Assembly: GCF_002933275.1 (NCBI RefSeq)
Contig: NZ_PSSX01000002.1
Coordinates: forward strand, 310,001 to 374,000
Length of the DNA stretch: 64,000 nt
From: Marinobacter maroccanus
Lineage (GTDB): Bacteria > Pseudomonadota > Gammaproteobacteria > Pseudomonadales > Oleiphilaceae
Direction of reading: 5' to 3'
A model generated the notes under the pieces. That model searched no databases and was not told the DNA's origin. It worked only from the letters and a program-made list of their open reading frames with translations. Made by a program: the position numbers and the translations under genes. Positions 36,124 through 46,391 of this stretch are shown one piece after another. Position 1 is the first letter of the stretch. Every line of letters starts with the position of its first letter.

Positions 36124-37116
36124 ATGATTCTGGATGTGCCACCCAAATTACCTGACAACCCCACGCGCTTCATGGATCGGCTTCGTGCGCTGATCCGGAG
36201 CCGAAATATGGCTTATAAAACCGAGCAAACTTACTGTCATTGGATCAAACGTTTTATCCGCTTTCACGGTATGCAGCATCCTTCCGCCTGCTCTGCAAAG
36301 GAGGTAGAGCAGTTTCTGTCACATTTAGCGGTTCAGCGTAATAGCAGTATCAGTACTCAGCGAACGGCACTGAACGCGATTGTCTTTCTGTTCCGCGAGT
36401 TTCTGGAGCAGCCGCTGGACGAACTATCATTTGAGCTTGCTCGAAAACCCCGCCGCCTACCTACAGTGTTCACTCATGATGAAGTCCGGGCCATCATTGG
36501 CCACTTACAGGATGAATCTCAATTGGTGGCGCGCTTGATGTATGGCTCAGGACTTCGAATCAACGAAGCCCTGAGGCTTCGAGTAAAAGATGTGGATTTT
36601 GGGATGCAGCAAATCATCGTGCGCAGTGGCAAAGGCAATAAAGACAGAACCACCCTGCTGCCAGACTCGCTGGTCGAACCACTTGGTCTGCAATTGGAAA
36701 TCTGTCTGGCCCTGCACAGAAAAGACCTGGCGCAAGGTCATGGCGAGGTTTATATGCCCGCAGCCCTGAATCGAAAATACCCCGGTGCAGGCCGGGAACC
36801 GGCATGGCAGTATCTGTTTCCGGCGGCGAAACTATCCATTGACCCGCGCAGTGGCGTTCTTCGTCGGCACCATCTTCTGGATCGCGGTGTACAGCGGGCC
36901 ATAGGTTCCGCCATTCGAAAAGCGGGAATTTACAAGCAAGCAAACAGCCACGCTCTGCGCCACAGCTTTGCAACCCGACTGCTTGAAGCCGGGTATGATA
37001 TTCGCACCATTCAGAAGCTTCTCGGCCATGCCGACGTGCGTACAACAGAAATCTACACCCACGTTACCCGCAAAGGCGGCTTTGGCGTTCGCAGCCCTGT
37101 CGATGAAGGCTTCTAA
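36124..37116 (+). CDS. intI: Integron integrase (tyrosine recombinase)
   Basis: 330 aa from the ATG at 36124, chosen because GGAGG lies 8 bp upstream; the frame is open further upstream. The N-terminal SAM-like domain ([23 protein letters not shown]) precedes the catalytic domain with Arg145 ([10 protein letters not shown]), Lys in SGKGNKDR, His276-x-x-Arg279 (HALRH), His302 (LLGHADV) and Tyr311 (TTEIYTHV). The integron-specific insertion that binds folded attC is present ([15 protein letters not shown] to SGVLRRHHL). All catalytic residues are intact, so activity is likely. Confidence 0.95.
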   Translation: MILDVPPKLPDNPTRFMDRLRALIRSRNMAYKTEQTYCHWIKRFIRFHGMQHPSACSAKEVEQFLSHLAVQRNSSISTQRTALNAIVFLFREFLEQPLDELSFELARKPRRLPTVFTHDEVRAIIGHLQDESQLVARLMYGSGLRINEALRLRVKDVDFGMQQIIVRSGKGNKDRTTLLPDSLVEPLGLQLEICLALHRKDLAQGHGEVYMPAALNRKYPGAGREPAWQYLFPAAKLSIDPRSGVLRRHHLLDRGVQRAIGSAIRKAGIYKQANSHALRHSFATRLLEAGYDIRTIQKLLGHADVRTTEIYTHVTRKGGFGVRSPVDEGF

Positions 37117-37388
37117 CTCTCCCAGTTGCTGGCGGGAATTCGTTTTACGTGGATGTGGCTGATAAGCCGGATGGTCGGGCGAACCAGGAACTGGAAGCTG
37201 CCAATGACAAAAAGCCAGATTGCCGCCTTCTCGTATTCGGGGAACAGAAACAGAATACTGCCCACGAGAAACCAGATGGCGATGAAGAAGTCGTTGATGA
37301 TGCTGATCATCTCGTAGCGGCGGCGAATGATCAGCTCTTCGTGCCCCAGCTTCAAAGTCAGTGGGTTATCCGTACGGTCTTCAACCAT
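37113..37388 (-). CDS. YrhK-domain membrane protein
   Basis: A 91-aa protein: [32 protein letters not shown], then a second helix [26 protein letters not shown]. This matches the YrhK domain (two helices between short charged ends), whose function is unknown. The start at 37388 has GGAG upstream. It converges on intI, with the stop codons overlapping. Confidence 0.75.
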   Translation of the reverse strand: MVEDRTDNPLTLKLGHEELIIRRRYEMISIINDFFIAIWFLVGSILFLFPEYEKAAIWLFVIGSFQFLVRPTIRLISHIHVKRIPASNWES

Positions 37389-37450
37389 TCTGCTAACGAT
37401 CTCCGGTCCGGAAGGAGTACGGCGGAAACCCGGTTCCGCCGCAGTTCGGG

Positions 37451-37798
37451 TTATTGCATGTCGTTGAATGCAGCCTCGGTTCTCGCTGCCAGGATAAAGT
37501 CGTTCTTGTGCAGGCCGCCGATTTCGTGGCTCCACCAGCTCACGGCGACTTTGCCGTACTCCAGCACAATCACAGGGTGGTGGTCTTCCTCTTCGGCGAG
37601 TTCGCCAATCTTGTTGGTGAACTCCAAAGCCTTCACAAAGTTTTTGAGCTTATAGACCTTGTGAAGCTGTTCTTCACCCTCAATATCCAGGATTTCCCAA
37701 TCCGGAATATCTTTGTGTAGCTGCTGCTTTTCTTCCTCGGTCGCCTTGGGTGCGTTCGGGCTGCAGGCTTCACAGCTGTGTGCTTTCAGGTCACTCAT
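37451..37798 (-). CDS. phhB: Pterin-4a-carbinolamine dehydratase
   Basis: A 115-aa protein that recycles tetrahydrobiopterin-type cofactor after phenylalanine hydroxylase. WEILDIEGEEQLHKVYKLKNFVKALEF and the active-site block EEEDHHPVIVLEYGKVAVSWWSH are canonical. The N-terminal HSCEAC segment is common in pseudomonad-type PhhB. Phenylalanine hydroxylase is not beside it. The start was placed at MSDLKAHSCEAC. Confidence 0.93.
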   Translation of the reverse strand: MSDLKAHSCEACSPNAPKATEEEKQQLHKDIPDWEILDIEGEEQLHKVYKLKNFVKALEFTNKIGELAEEEDHHPVIVLEYGKVAVSWWSHEIGGLHKNDFILAARTEAAFNDMQ

Positions 37799-37891
37799 TT
37801 CAACCTCCATGGTTGATGGCTGTACTACAAGCGTGGGTCGCGCCCTGCGCTTTATCAACCCTTCTCTTGAAATCCGGGCATTTTCAGAATA

Positions 37892-37907
37892 CTGTATATT
37901 TAAACAG
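37892..37907 (+). promoter_or_regulatory. LexA box of imuA-imuB-dnaE2
   Basis: CTGTATATTTAAACAG is a near-ideal CTGT-N8-ACAG SOS box, 19 bp before imuA. Its flank (AATA before, TAT after) resembles that of the intI box 1.8 kb away. Confidence 0.9.
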
Positions 37908-37926
37908 TATTTCGAGAGTTTTCATC

Positions 37927-38616
37927 ATGAGCGAGCTTCTGAACACGCTGATGCAGGATGCCCGTGTCTGGCAGGGGCACCGCCACACCCAGACTTCGCA
38001 GCCGGCGGAACCCACCGGTTACCGGGTGCTGGATAACCAGCTTGGCGGCCTGGGCTGGCCCCGGGGTGCCCTGAGCGAATGCCTGCTGGATGCACCGGGA
38101 ATTGGCGAGCTGCATTTGCTTCTGCCGCTTATGCAACGGGTGTGCGAAGAGGGCAAAAGCGTGTTCTGGCTGAACCCGCCGCATACGCCCTATGCCCCTG
38201 CCCTGGCTCGGGAAGGCGTCAATCTGGACCAGGTGGTGCTGATCCATACCGAAGATGAAGGCGACTTCCTGTGGACCCTTGAGAACTGCCTGCGCTCACC
38301 GGTTACGGGCCTGGTGATGGCCTGGCCGGGAAAACTGGCCTCCCGGGAAGTGCGCCGCCTGCAACTGGCCGCCGAAGCCGGTAGCAATGTGTGCGTGCTG
38401 TTCCGGGAACGGCGTTACGCCGAGCAGAATTCTCCGGCTGCCCTGCGACTGGAACTGGAACCGGGGGAGCAGCAGGGTCTCAAGGTAAATGTACTCAAGC
38501 GCCGTGGTAGCTGGCCCGGGCAGCGCTGTTCACTGGCCATGGCCCAGCGGGCCGATCTCGCATTCCGTGAAACCACCCGGGTTGTCCGGGGCCCCTGGTC
38601 GGGTTCAACCGGGTAA
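37927..38616 (+). CDS. imuA: SOS mutagenesis protein ImuA
   Basis: A 229-aa RecA-fold protein of the ImuA/SulA-like group. It begins with TGYRVLDNQLGGLGWPRGALSECLLDAPGIGELHLLLPLM, where the loop is degenerate compared with RecA's Walker A, and continues KSVFWLNPPHTPYAPALAREGV. It is a partner of ImuB and DnaE2 in induced mutagenesis. It is the first gene of the three-gene operon, with ATG placed just after the LexA box; a long upstream open frame is not used. It ends 9 bp before imuB. Confidence 0.93.
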   Translation: MSELLNTLMQDARVWQGHRHTQTSQPAEPTGYRVLDNQLGGLGWPRGALSECLLDAPGIGELHLLLPLMQRVCEEGKSVFWLNPPHTPYAPALAREGVNLDQVVLIHTEDEGDFLWTLENCLRSPVTGLVMAWPGKLASREVRRLQLAAEAGSNVCVLFRERRYAEQNSPAALRLELEPGEQQGLKVNVLKRRGSWPGQRCSLAMAQRADLAFRETTRVVRGPWSGSTG

Positions 38617-38625
38617 TAACGCTCC

Positions 38626-40044
38626 ATGCTCTGGCTGTATCTACATTTCCCGCACCTGGTGCTGGACCATATTCGCCGCACCCGTGAAGATCAGGGCGCC
38701 CTGGTGGTGGTTGAAGGCTCTGGCCAGAAGGTGATCCAGGCCTGCTCCGAAGCCAGAAGCCAGGGTATTCGTAGCGGCATGCGTCTGAAAACCGCCATCA
38801 GCCTGGCCCCGGATCTGGGCATGGTGCGTGCCGATGAAACCCAGGAGGCCAGGATTCTGGAAGATCAGGCCCGCTGGCTGTATCGCTATGCTGCTCATAT
38901 TGTGCTGGTACCGCCCGATGGCCTGCTGGCCGAGATTGGCAGCCTGCAGAAGCTCTATGGCGGCCTGCCCGCCGTCTGGCAAACCGTGGAACAGGGGTTG
39001 AATGAGCGCCAGCTGAACGCCTGGATCGGTATTGGCTATACCCCTCTGGCGGCCCGGCTGATTGCCCGCGCCGGCAAGGGGGAATGCACGGCAGATAAGG
39101 GCCATATTCTTCGAAGCCTGAGCCAGATGCCCCTGTTGGCAGCAGAATTCAACGAGAAGGCCTGCACCCGTTTGCAGCGCCTGGGGCTGAACACGCTGGG
39201 AGAGGTGTTTGATTTACCGCCCGGGGAACTGGCACGGCGCCTGTCTCCGGAACTGCTGGCTTACATCCAGAAAATCCAGGGCACCCGGCCGGATCCCCGC
39301 ACGCCCTGGCAGCCGCCCCACTCGTTCCGGCAACAGGCAGATTTTGTGCAGGAGATCGAGCATACCCAGGGGCTGTTGTTTCCGCTCCAGCGCATGCTTT
39401 CCGAACTGGAAGAAGATCTGTGCTGGCGCCAGCAGGATACCGACAGCCTGCGGCTGGTTCTGAGGCACCGAAATGCGGAACCAACCCGGCTGCAGATTCG
39501 CACGTCCGGGCCGGAGCACCGGGCCGATAATTTCCTCAACCTGATTCGCCTGAGGCTGGAGCAGCACTCCCTGAGCGCCCCGGTTATCTCCATGGTTTTG
39601 CTGGTGAAGCGTTTCCTGTCCCGGGAAGCACCCTACGGGCAGGATCTGCTGGGTGAAACCCAGGATCTAAACGAAGCCTGGCATACTCTGATCAGCCGGT
39701 TGCAGGCGCGTCTGGGCGATCAGGCCCTCAGGCAACTTTCCCCTCAGGCGGATCATCGTCCCGAGCGGGCCTGGTCGGCCTCGGAAGTTCTGCGTAAAAC
39801 CGGAACGCCGTTAACACCGGCGGCCGAGCTGCCAAGGCGTCCCCTGTGGTTGCTGAAAGGCCCGCAACCGCTGACCGAAGCGCCGGCCGTCTGGTTTTCG
39901 GGCCCCGAGCGCATCAGCGGTGGCTGGTGGGATGGCCAGCGGGTGCATCGGGATTACTACATTGCCCAGCTGAACAGCGGCCAGTTGGCCTGGGTCTTTA
40001 GGGATGCCCGGGAAGGCTGGTTTGTGCACGGGTGGTTTGGCTGA
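38626..40044 (+). CDS. imuB: Y-family polymerase-like protein ImuB
   Basis: A 472-aa protein with the DinB/UmuC fold. The N-terminal strand reads MLWLYLHFPHLVLDHI, where active Y polymerases carry catalytic acidic residues, so it is probably non-catalytic like other ImuB. The helix-hairpin-helix region and little-finger domain follow. ImuB usually bridges DnaE2 to the beta clamp; I did not pin down the clamp motif. Its TGA overlaps the dnaE2 ATG (TGATG). Confidence 0.93.
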   Translation: MLWLYLHFPHLVLDHIRRTREDQGALVVVEGSGQKVIQACSEARSQGIRSGMRLKTAISLAPDLGMVRADETQEARILEDQARWLYRYAAHIVLVPPDGLLAEIGSLQKLYGGLPAVWQTVEQGLNERQLNAWIGIGYTPLAARLIARAGKGECTADKGHILRSLSQMPLLAAEFNEKACTRLQRLGLNTLGEVFDLPPGELARRLSPELLAYIQKIQGTRPDPRTPWQPPHSFRQQADFVQEIEHTQGLLFPLQRMLSELEEDLCWRQQDTDSLRLVLRHRNAEPTRLQIRTSGPEHRADNFLNLIRLRLEQHSLSAPVISMVLLVKRFLSREAPYGQDLLGETQDLNEAWHTLISRLQARLGDQALRQLSPQADHRPERAWSASEVLRKTGTPLTPAAELPRRPLWLLKGPQPLTEAPAVWFSGPERISGGWWDGQRVHRDYYIAQLNSGQLAWVFRDAREGWFVHGWFG

Positions 40045-43000
40045 TGTCCGGGCATCAATACGCAGAGTTGTTCTGCTTCAGCAATTTCACCTTCCTGACC
40101 GGCGCCTCTCATCCTCACGAGTTGGCTGAACGGGCGCACGAGCTTGGTTACACGGCCCTGGCTATCACCGATGCCTGTTCAGTGGCCGGTATTCCCCGAG
40201 CCTGGGCCGCGCTGGCAGAAAGCCCAGTCAAACTCATTACCGGCAGTTGGTTTGAGCTGTCGGATGCGCCCGCCGGCGCCATTCAGCCCCGCTTTATCCT
40301 TCTGGCCCGCACACGCAAGGGCTATGGCCAGCTTTGCCAGCTGATTACCACTGGCCGTCGTCGGGCGGAGAAAGGCCAGTACCAGCTGTTTTACCGGGAT
40401 ATTGAAACCCACACCCTGGATGACTGCCTGTGCCTGTGGCTGCCCCCCTCGCCTAGTGAGGCGGATTCCGATCAGGCGCTGGCCTGCGGCGAGTGGCTGG
40501 CCCGCCTGTTTGACCCACGGATCTGGATTGCTGCGGCCCGCACCCTGGAATCCGGCGAGGAGCAACGGCTGGCCCGAATACACTGGCTGGCCGATCAGCT
40601 ACGCATTCCCGTTGCTGCCGTGGGCGAGGTGCACATGCACAGCCGGGAGCGCCAGCCGCTGCAAGATGTACTAACAGCCCTGCGCAATCACACCAACCTG
40701 GAAAACGCCGGCCACTGCCTGTTCCAGAACGGTGAGCGGTACCTGCGGCCCCTGCCCGTTCTGCAACGGCTGTTTCCGGGCGCCTGGTTGAATGAAACCC
40801 TGGCCATTGCCCGCCAGTGCACCTTCGAGCCTGGCAGCCTGCGCTATGAATACCCGCCGGATCTGGTGCCGGAGGGCGAGAGCCCGGCCGGCTACCTGAA
40901 ACGGCTGACCCGCGAAGGCGAGCGCCGGCGTTATCCGGAGGGCACACCGCTGCAGGTACAGAGCCTGATCCGCAAGGAGCTGGGCCTGATCTCGGAGATG
41001 AAGTACGAGCATTACTTCCTCACCATCCACGATATTGTGGACTTTGCCCGCACCCGGGGGATTCTCTGCCAGGGCCGCGGTTCGGCGGCCAACTCTGCGG
41101 TCTGCTATTGCCTGGGCATCACCGAGGTAAACCCGGCGCGCGTGGAGCTTCTGTTCGAGCGATTTATTTCCAAAGACCGGAACGAGCCGCCCGATATTGA
41201 TGTGGATTTCGAGCACGAACGGCGTGAAGAAGTTATCCAGTACATCTACCGCCGCTACAGCCGCGAACGGGCTGCCCTGGCTGCCACCGTGATCCGATAC
41301 CGGCCCAGGAGCGCGATTCGTGATGTCGGCAAGGCCCTGGGGTTCGATCCGGCCCTGGTGGAGCAGTTGCTGGAAGGCATCGACTGGCGGGACAAGGCTA
41401 CCAACTGGCGCCAGCAGATTCTGGACAAGAAAATCACCCGCAACCCCCAGGTGGCGGACCAGTTCTTCACCCTGGTCAATACCCTGCTGGGCTTCCCCAG
41501 GCACCTGTCCCAGCACGTGGGCGGTTTTGTGATCAGCGCCGGGCCACTGGCCGAACTGGTGCCGGTGGAAAACGCCGCCATGGCCGACCGCACCGTGATC
41601 CAGTGGGACAAGGACGATCTCGAGAGCCTTGGGCTGATGAAAGTGGATGTGCTGGCCCTTGGCATGCTCTCCGCCATTCGAAAAGCGCTGGAACTGATCA
41701 GCGACGAAAAAGGCCAGCCTTTCCGGATACAGGACGTTCCCCAGGAAGACCGCGACACCTACGCCATGCTTCAGACCGGCGACAGCATCGGCGTGTTCCA
41801 GGTGGAATCCCGGGCCCAGATCAACATGCTGCCCCGCCTGAAACCGGAAACCTACTATGACCTGGTGATCGAAGTGGCCATCGTGCGGCCCGGCCCCATC
41901 CAGGGCGACATGGTGCACCCGTACCTGCGCCGCAAACACGGCCTGGAGCCGGTGGATTACCCGAACGATGCCGTGCGCAAGGTGCTGGAGCGCACCCTCG
42001 GTGTGCCCATTTTCCAGGAGCAGGTAATCAAACTGGCCATGGTAGCGGCCGGCTTCTCCGCCGGCGAAGCCGACCAGTTGCGCCGGGCCATGGCCGCCTG
42101 GAAATCCCACGGCGACCTGACCCCGTTCCGGGAAAAACTGGTCACAGGCATGCTTGAGCGCGGTCACGATGCCGACTTCGCCGAACGGTTGTACCTGCAG
42201 ATCTGCGGCTTTGGCGGCTATGGCTTCCCCGAATCCCATGCCGCCAGCTTTGCACTGCTGGTGTATGTCTCCGCCTGGATCAAGCGGCACTACCCGGCAG
42301 CCTTTTACTGCGCCCTTCTGAACAGCCAGCCCATGGGGTTCTACTCTCCCTCACAACTGGTGCAGGACGCCCGCCGACACAATGTCACCGTGCTGCCGCC
42401 GGATGTGAATGCCAGCCAGTGGGACCACACCCTGGAAGGCGAAGAGCGCGACCTGCGCCTGGGCCTGAGAATCATCCAGGGCCTGTCCGTCAGTGGTGCT
42501 GAACGTATCCACCAGAACCGGCCAAATGCCGGATATCGCTCCGCCAGCGAACTTCGCCGCCTGGCCACTCTGAACCAGCGGGATATGGAACTGCTGGCCG
42601 GGGCCAACGCCATGCCGGCATTCACCGCCAATCGCCACCAGGCCTATTGGCAGCTGCTCGATCACGAACAGCCCACGGAACTGTTTGCCGCAGAAGATCC
42701 GGACGACTACCAGAAGGATCACTGCAACCAACTCCCCGAACCCTCAGAAGGCCAGAACGTCCTTGCCGACTATGCCAGCCAGGGGCTCACCCTGAAACGC
42801 CACCCACTGGCGCTACTCCGGGAACAGGGCCACCTGAAGTTCTGCCTCAGTGCCGAGCAGCTGAAATCCACCAAAGCCGGTATTCCGGTCCAGGTCGCCG
42901 GCCTTGTTACTGGCCGCCAACGCCCCGGCTCCGCCTCCGGCGTTACCTTCGTCACCCTGGAAGACGAAACCGGCAACGTAAACGTGGTGGTGTGGCTGGA

Positions 43001-43163
43001 AACAGCACGGCGACAGCGCAAGCCGTTACTGACCGCCCGGTTGTTGCATGTGAAGGGAGTGCTGGAGCGCCAGGGGGATATTGTTCATGTGATGGCGGGG
43101 CGGCTTTCGGATCTTAGCCATCTGATTCAGTCGCTGCCCGTTCACGCCAGGAATTTCCATTAG
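40044..43163 (+). CDS. dnaE2: Error-prone DNA polymerase III alpha-type subunit DnaE2
   Basis: A 1039-aa C-family polymerase for lesion bypass. The PHP domain starts with YAELFCFSNFTFLTGASHPHEL. The palm carries the catalytic acids in PDIDVDFEHERR and DVLALGMLSAI. The fingers read GFGGYGFPESHAASFALLVY, and an OB-fold is near the end (VAGLVTGRQRPG). The length is typical of DnaE2 rather than DnaE1. The start was chosen at MSGHQYAEL by overlap with imuB; an ATG 12 bp earlier is in frame. Expression should follow DNA damage through the LexA box at imuA. Confidence 0.95.
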   Translation: MSGHQYAELFCFSNFTFLTGASHPHELAERAHELGYTALAITDACSVAGIPRAWAALAESPVKLITGSWFELSDAPAGAIQPRFILLARTRKGYGQLCQLITTGRRRAEKGQYQLFYRDIETHTLDDCLCLWLPPSPSEADSDQALACGEWLARLFDPRIWIAAARTLESGEEQRLARIHWLADQLRIPVAAVGEVHMHSRERQPLQDVLTALRNHTNLENAGHCLFQNGERYLRPLPVLQRLFPGAWLNETLAIARQCTFEPGSLRYEYPPDLVPEGESPAGYLKRLTREGERRRYPEGTPLQVQSLIRKELGLISEMKYEHYFLTIHDIVDFARTRGILCQGRGSAANSAVCYCLGITEVNPARVELLFERFISKDRNEPPDIDVDFEHERREEVIQYIYRRYSRERAALAATVIRYRPRSAIRDVGKALGFDPALVEQLLEGIDWRDKATNWRQQILDKKITRNPQVADQFFTLVNTLLGFPRHLSQHVGGFVISAGPLAELVPVENAAMADRTVIQWDKDDLESLGLMKVDVLALGMLSAIRKALELISDEKGQPFRIQDVPQEDRDTYAMLQTGDSIGVFQVESRAQINMLPRLKPETYYDLVIEVAIVRPGPIQGDMVHPYLRRKHGLEPVDYPNDAVRKVLERTLGVPIFQEQVIKLAMVAAGFSAGEADQLRRAMAAWKSHGDLTPFREKLVTGMLERGHDADFAERLYLQICGFGGYGFPESHAASFALLVYVSAWIKRHYPAAFYCALLNSQPMGFYSPSQLVQDARRHNVTVLPPDVNASQWDHTLEGEERDLRLGLRIIQGLSVSGAERIHQNRPNAGYRSASELRRLATLNQRDMELLAGANAMPAFTANRHQAYWQLLDHEQPTELFAAEDPDDYQKDHCNQLPEPSEGQNVLADYASQGLTLKRHPLALLREQGHLKFCLSAEQLKSTKAGIPVQVAGLVTGRQRPGSASGVTFVTLEDETGNVNVVVWLETARRQRKPLLTARLLHVKGVLERQGDIVHVMAGRLSDLSHLIQSLPVHARNFH

Positions 43164-43167
43164 GCAC

Positions 43168-43195
43168 AAAAAACCCCGCACTGAGGCGGGGTTTC
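43168..43195. terminator. Bidirectional terminator between dnaE2 and oadB
   Basis: AAACCCCGC (43171-43179) pairs with GCGGGGTTT (43186-43194), 6-nt loop. It lies between converging genes, with A-tracts on the left giving T-tracts for the minus strand. Confidence 0.8.
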
Positions 43196-43213
43196 GATAC
43201 TGCTGGGAGAAAA

Positions 43214-44548
43214 TCAGCTCAGAAGCTTGATCATCACACCGGCAGCAACCGCCGAACCAATAACGCCGGCCACGTTCGGGCCCATGGCGTGCATCAGCAG
43301 GAAGTTCTGCGGGTTGGCTTCCAGACCAACCTTGTTGGAGACCCGCGCCGCCATCGGCACGGCAGATACACCGGCAGAACCAATCAGCGGGTTGATCTGC
43401 TCCTTGCTCACCTTGTTCATCAGCTTCGCCATCAGAACACCGGTTGCGGTACCAACACCAAAGGCCACAATACCCAGGCCCAGGATACCCAGAGTCTGGC
43501 CATCCAGGAACTTGTCTGCCATCAGCTTGGAGCCAACGGACAAACCCAGGAAGATGGTCACGATGTTGATCAGAGCATTCTGGGCGGTATCGCTCAGACG
43601 CTCCACTACACCACACTCGCGCATCAGGTTACCGAAAGTGAACATACCCAGCAGCGGCGCTGCGTCAGGCAGGAACAAAACGACCGCAATCAATACCACA
43701 ATCGGGAAAATGATCTTTTCCTGCTTGCTCACCGGACGGAGCTGGGACATCTTGATGGCCCGCTCTTTCTGGCTGGTCAGCGCCTTCATTATTGGCGGCT
43801 GAATCATCGGCACCAGCGCCATATAAGCATAGGCGGAGACCGCGATTGCACCCAGAAGATGCGGAGCCAGAACACTGGATACGTAAATCGATGTCGGACC
43901 ATCCGCACCACCAATGATACCAATGGCAGCCGCTTCAAGAATGGTGAAATCAAGGATCCCGGTCCAGTCCAGCAGCGCGGCACCAATAACGGTACCAAAG
44001 ATACCGAACTGTGCAGCGGCACCCAGCAGCAGGGTCTTGGGATTGGCAAGCAGCGGACCGAAATCCGTCATTGCACCTACACCCATGAAGATCAGCAGCG
44101 GACCAACGGTGCTGCCGATAATAACGGAGTAGAAGTTGTACAGCATGCCATTGCCGTAACCAAAGTCCTGGGCAAGGGAGTTCGCCGCCGCCATTTCGGA
44201 ATAGCTGGCCTCTTTCACAGCCACCTTGAAGGCTTCCTTGAGCTCGGGCGTTACTGCCTGCCCGGCTTGGTAGGCCACATCCAGGGGCGCGGCCAATGCG
44301 GCCAGAATCTGCGTTGCTTCGTTCTTCAGAGCGAAGTGGATGGCATTCTCCGCCGCAGTCAGGGCCAGGCCTGCCTCCGGAATATTCGCCAGAATGCCGC
44401 CGAACCCGATGGGTACCAGAAGCAACGGCTCGAACTTCTTGTTGATAGCAAGATAGAGGAGCAAGAGGCCGATGGCGATCATGATCACCTGGCCGATCTC
44501 GATGTTGAACAGGCCACTACCTGTCCAGAGAGTCATTAATTTTTCCAT
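43214..44548 (-). CDS. oadB: Oxaloacetate decarboxylase beta subunit (Na+ pump)
   Basis: A 444-aa integral membrane protein that couples decarboxylation of carboxybiotin to Na+ export. Many hydrophobic helices are visible. The family motifs [13 protein letters not shown] (ion-path aspartate) and [14 protein letters not shown], and the end [19 protein letters not shown], are intact. It lies 14 bp after oadA. Such pumps are frequent in marine bacteria that use sodium energetics. Confidence 0.95.
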   Translation of the reverse strand: MEKLMTLWTGSGLFNIEIGQVIMIAIGLLLLYLAINKKFEPLLLVPIGFGGILANIPEAGLALTAAENAIHFALKNEATQILAALAAPLDVAYQAGQAVTPELKEAFKVAVKEASYSEMAAANSLAQDFGYGNGMLYNFYSVIIGSTVGPLLIFMGVGAMTDFGPLLANPKTLLLGAAAQFGIFGTVIGAALLDWTGILDFTILEAAAIGIIGGADGPTSIYVSSVLAPHLLGAIAVSAYAYMALVPMIQPPIMKALTSQKERAIKMSQLRPVSKQEKIIFPIVVLIAVVLFLPDAAPLLGMFTFGNLMRECGVVERLSDTAQNALINIVTIFLGLSVGSKLMADKFLDGQTLGILGLGIVAFGVGTATGVLMAKLMNKVSKEQINPLIGSAGVSAVPMAARVSNKVGLEANPQNFLLMHAMGPNVAGVIGSAVAAGVMIKLLS

Positions 44549-44562
44549 GGAATGCTGGCCCT

Positions 44563-46350
44563 TTATGCGATTGTCAGCATTTCGTCATCAGGGGAGACGG
44601 CATCACCGACCTTGATGAAGACTTCACCGATTGTGCCGGCTTTCGGCGCGCGAACCTCGGTTTCCATTTTCATGGCCTCGAGGATAATCATCACATCGCC
44701 CTCTTCCACGGTATCACCCGGTGAAACCAGGACCTTGAAGATGTTGCCGCCCAGCGGCGCAACTACAGGCTCACCTTCACCGGCTGCAGGTGCCGGAGCC
44801 GAAGAAGCGGCCGGTGCGGAAGCAGCACCACCCTCACCCTGAATCTGGGTGATCTCGCCACCTTCGGAAACGGCAACAACAAACTTATTGCCATTCACTT
44901 CAACGGTGTAGGTCTCGGGGCCTTCAGATTTCTTGGCCGGAGCAGCGCTTTCAGCGGTCGGAACCGGCTCGAACGCATCCGGGTTGCCACGGTTTTCCAG
45001 GAATTTCAGACCAATCTGCGGGAACAGTGCGTAGGTCAGAACGTCGTCTTCGACGTTGTCCGCCAGCTTGATGCCTTTCTCATCGGCCAGCTTCTTGAGC
45101 TGGTCAGTCAGCTTGTCCATTTCCGGCTCAAGCAGATCCGCCGGACGACAGGTAACCGGCTCTTTGCCATCCAGAACACGCTCCTGCAATTCCTTGTTCA
45201 TGGGCGCCGGTGCAGCACCGTACTCGCCTTTGAGAATTGCCGAGGTCTCTTTGGAGATGGACTTGTAGCGCTCGCCGGTCAGAACGTTCAGTACCGCCTG
45301 GGTACCCACGATCTGGGAAGTCGGCGTTACCAGCGGAATGAAGCCCAGGTCTTCACGGACCTTGGGAATCTCGTCCAGAACCTGGTCGAACTTGTCGCTC
45401 GCATTCTGCTCACGCAGCTGGTTTTCCATATTGGTGAGCATGCCGCCCGGAACCTGGGCAATCAGGATGCGGGAGTCAGTGCCACGCAGGCTGCCTTCGA
45501 ACTTCGCGTACTTCTTGCGCACCTGGCGGAAGTAGCTGGCGATTTCTTCAAGCAGGTTCAGGTCCAGGCCGGTGTCACGGTCAGTACCTTCCAGAATGGC
45601 AACCACGGCTTCGGTGGGCGAATGACCGTAGGTCATGCTCATTGAGGAAATGGCGGTGTCCACGTTATCAATACCAGCTTCCGCAGCTTTGATGGCGGTA
45701 GCTGTCGACATTCCGGTGGTGGCGTGGCACTGCATGTGAATGGGGATGTCCAGCTCTTTCTTCAGACGGCTGACCAGGTCATAGGCCACGTACGGCTTGA
45801 GAATACCCGCCATGTCCTTGATCGCGATGGAGTCCGCGCCCATGTCGGCGACCTCTTTCGCCAGCTCGACCCACATCTCGATGGTGTGCACCGGGCTGGT
45901 GGTATAGGCGATGGTGCCCTGGGCATGCTTGCCGGTCTTACGAACCGCCTTGATGGCGCGATCCAGGTTGCGGGGGTCGTTCATCGCATCAAAGATACGG
46001 AACACGTCGACGCCATTCTCGGCGGCACGCTCACAGAAACGGTCAACCACATCATCCGCGTAATGACGATAGCCCAACAGGTTCTGGCCACGCAGAAGCA
46101 TCTGCTGCTGGGTGTTGGGCATGGCTTTTTTCAGCTCGCGGATGCGCTCCCAGGGATCTTCGCCCAGGTAGCGGATGCAGGAATCAAAGGTAGCGCCGCC
46201 CCAGGACTCCAGGGACCAGAAACCGACCTTGTCGAGTTTCTCGGCAATAGGCAGCATGTCATCCAGCCGCATACGGGTGGCAAGCAGGGACTGGTGGGCG
46301 TCACGCAGGATAACGTCCGTAATCCCCAGCGGTTTCTTTGTGTCAGTCAT
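44563..46350 (-). CDS. oadA: Oxaloacetate decarboxylase alpha subunit
   Basis: A 595-aa biotin-dependent carboxyltransferase subunit. The TIM-barrel domain begins [16 protein letters not shown], with metal/substrate residues in SWGGATFD and the [14 protein letters not shown] motif. A linker rich in Ala and Pro (about 475-520) leads to the biotinyl domain. Biotin lysine 561 is in [11 protein letters not shown]. It forms a complex with OadB and OadG. The related pyruvate carboxylase B subunit is an alternative for the soluble part, but the oadB and oadG neighbours decide the call. Confidence 0.95.
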   Translation of the reverse strand: MTDTKKPLGITDVILRDAHQSLLATRMRLDDMLPIAEKLDKVGFWSLESWGGATFDSCIRYLGEDPWERIRELKKAMPNTQQQMLLRGQNLLGYRHYADDVVDRFCERAAENGVDVFRIFDAMNDPRNLDRAIKAVRKTGKHAQGTIAYTTSPVHTIEMWVELAKEVADMGADSIAIKDMAGILKPYVAYDLVSRLKKELDIPIHMQCHATTGMSTATAIKAAEAGIDNVDTAISSMSMTYGHSPTEAVVAILEGTDRDTGLDLNLLEEIASYFRQVRKKYAKFEGSLRGTDSRILIAQVPGGMLTNMENQLREQNASDKFDQVLDEIPKVREDLGFIPLVTPTSQIVGTQAVLNVLTGERYKSISKETSAILKGEYGAAPAPMNKELQERVLDGKEPVTCRPADLLEPEMDKLTDQLKKLADEKGIKLADNVEDDVLTYALFPQIGLKFLENRGNPDAFEPVPTAESAAPAKKSEGPETYTVEVNGNKFVVAVSEGGEITQIQGEGGAASAPAASSAPAPAAGEGEPVVAPLGGNIFKVLVSPGDTVEEGDVMIILEAMKMETEVRAPKAGTIGEVFIKVGDAVSPDDEMLTIA

Positions 46351-46391
46351 CGTGTCAGCCTTCTGTTTAAAGGTTCTAGTCTTTTACCGGG

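Larger units (their letters stand above)
29605..37116 (-). mobile_element. Chromosomal integron: intI platform plus six-cassette array
   Basis: The integrase gene at 36124-37116 reads rightward. To its left lies an array whose units read leftward, each closed by an attC-like site. The sites are at 35398-35487, 34740-34817, 34057-34134, 33403-33480, 30238-30315 and 29605-29653. Cassettes from the platform outward are: small membrane protein; unknown 187-aa protein; Phd/RelE-type pair; YefM/YoeB pair; HigBA-type pair broken by IS66; and a ParDE pair in reverse. Similar attC sites and the self-expressed toxin modules fit a sedentary chromosomal integron rather than a class 1 mobile one. No resistance gene is present. 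Confidence 0.9.

Noticed and set aside
36124..37116. Phage or Xer-type integrase
   Set aside because: The [22 protein letters not shown] insertion between the catalytic Lys and His regions is specific to integron integrases, and attC sites lie next to it.
38626..40044. ImuB as an active Y-family polymerase
   Set aside because: The first catalytic acidic motif of active enzymes is replaced (YLHFPHLVL), as in other ImuB proteins.
40671..42290. A 539-codon minus-strand open frame
   Set aside because: Antisense to dnaE2; no motif, and low-complexity His/Gly/Gln composition.
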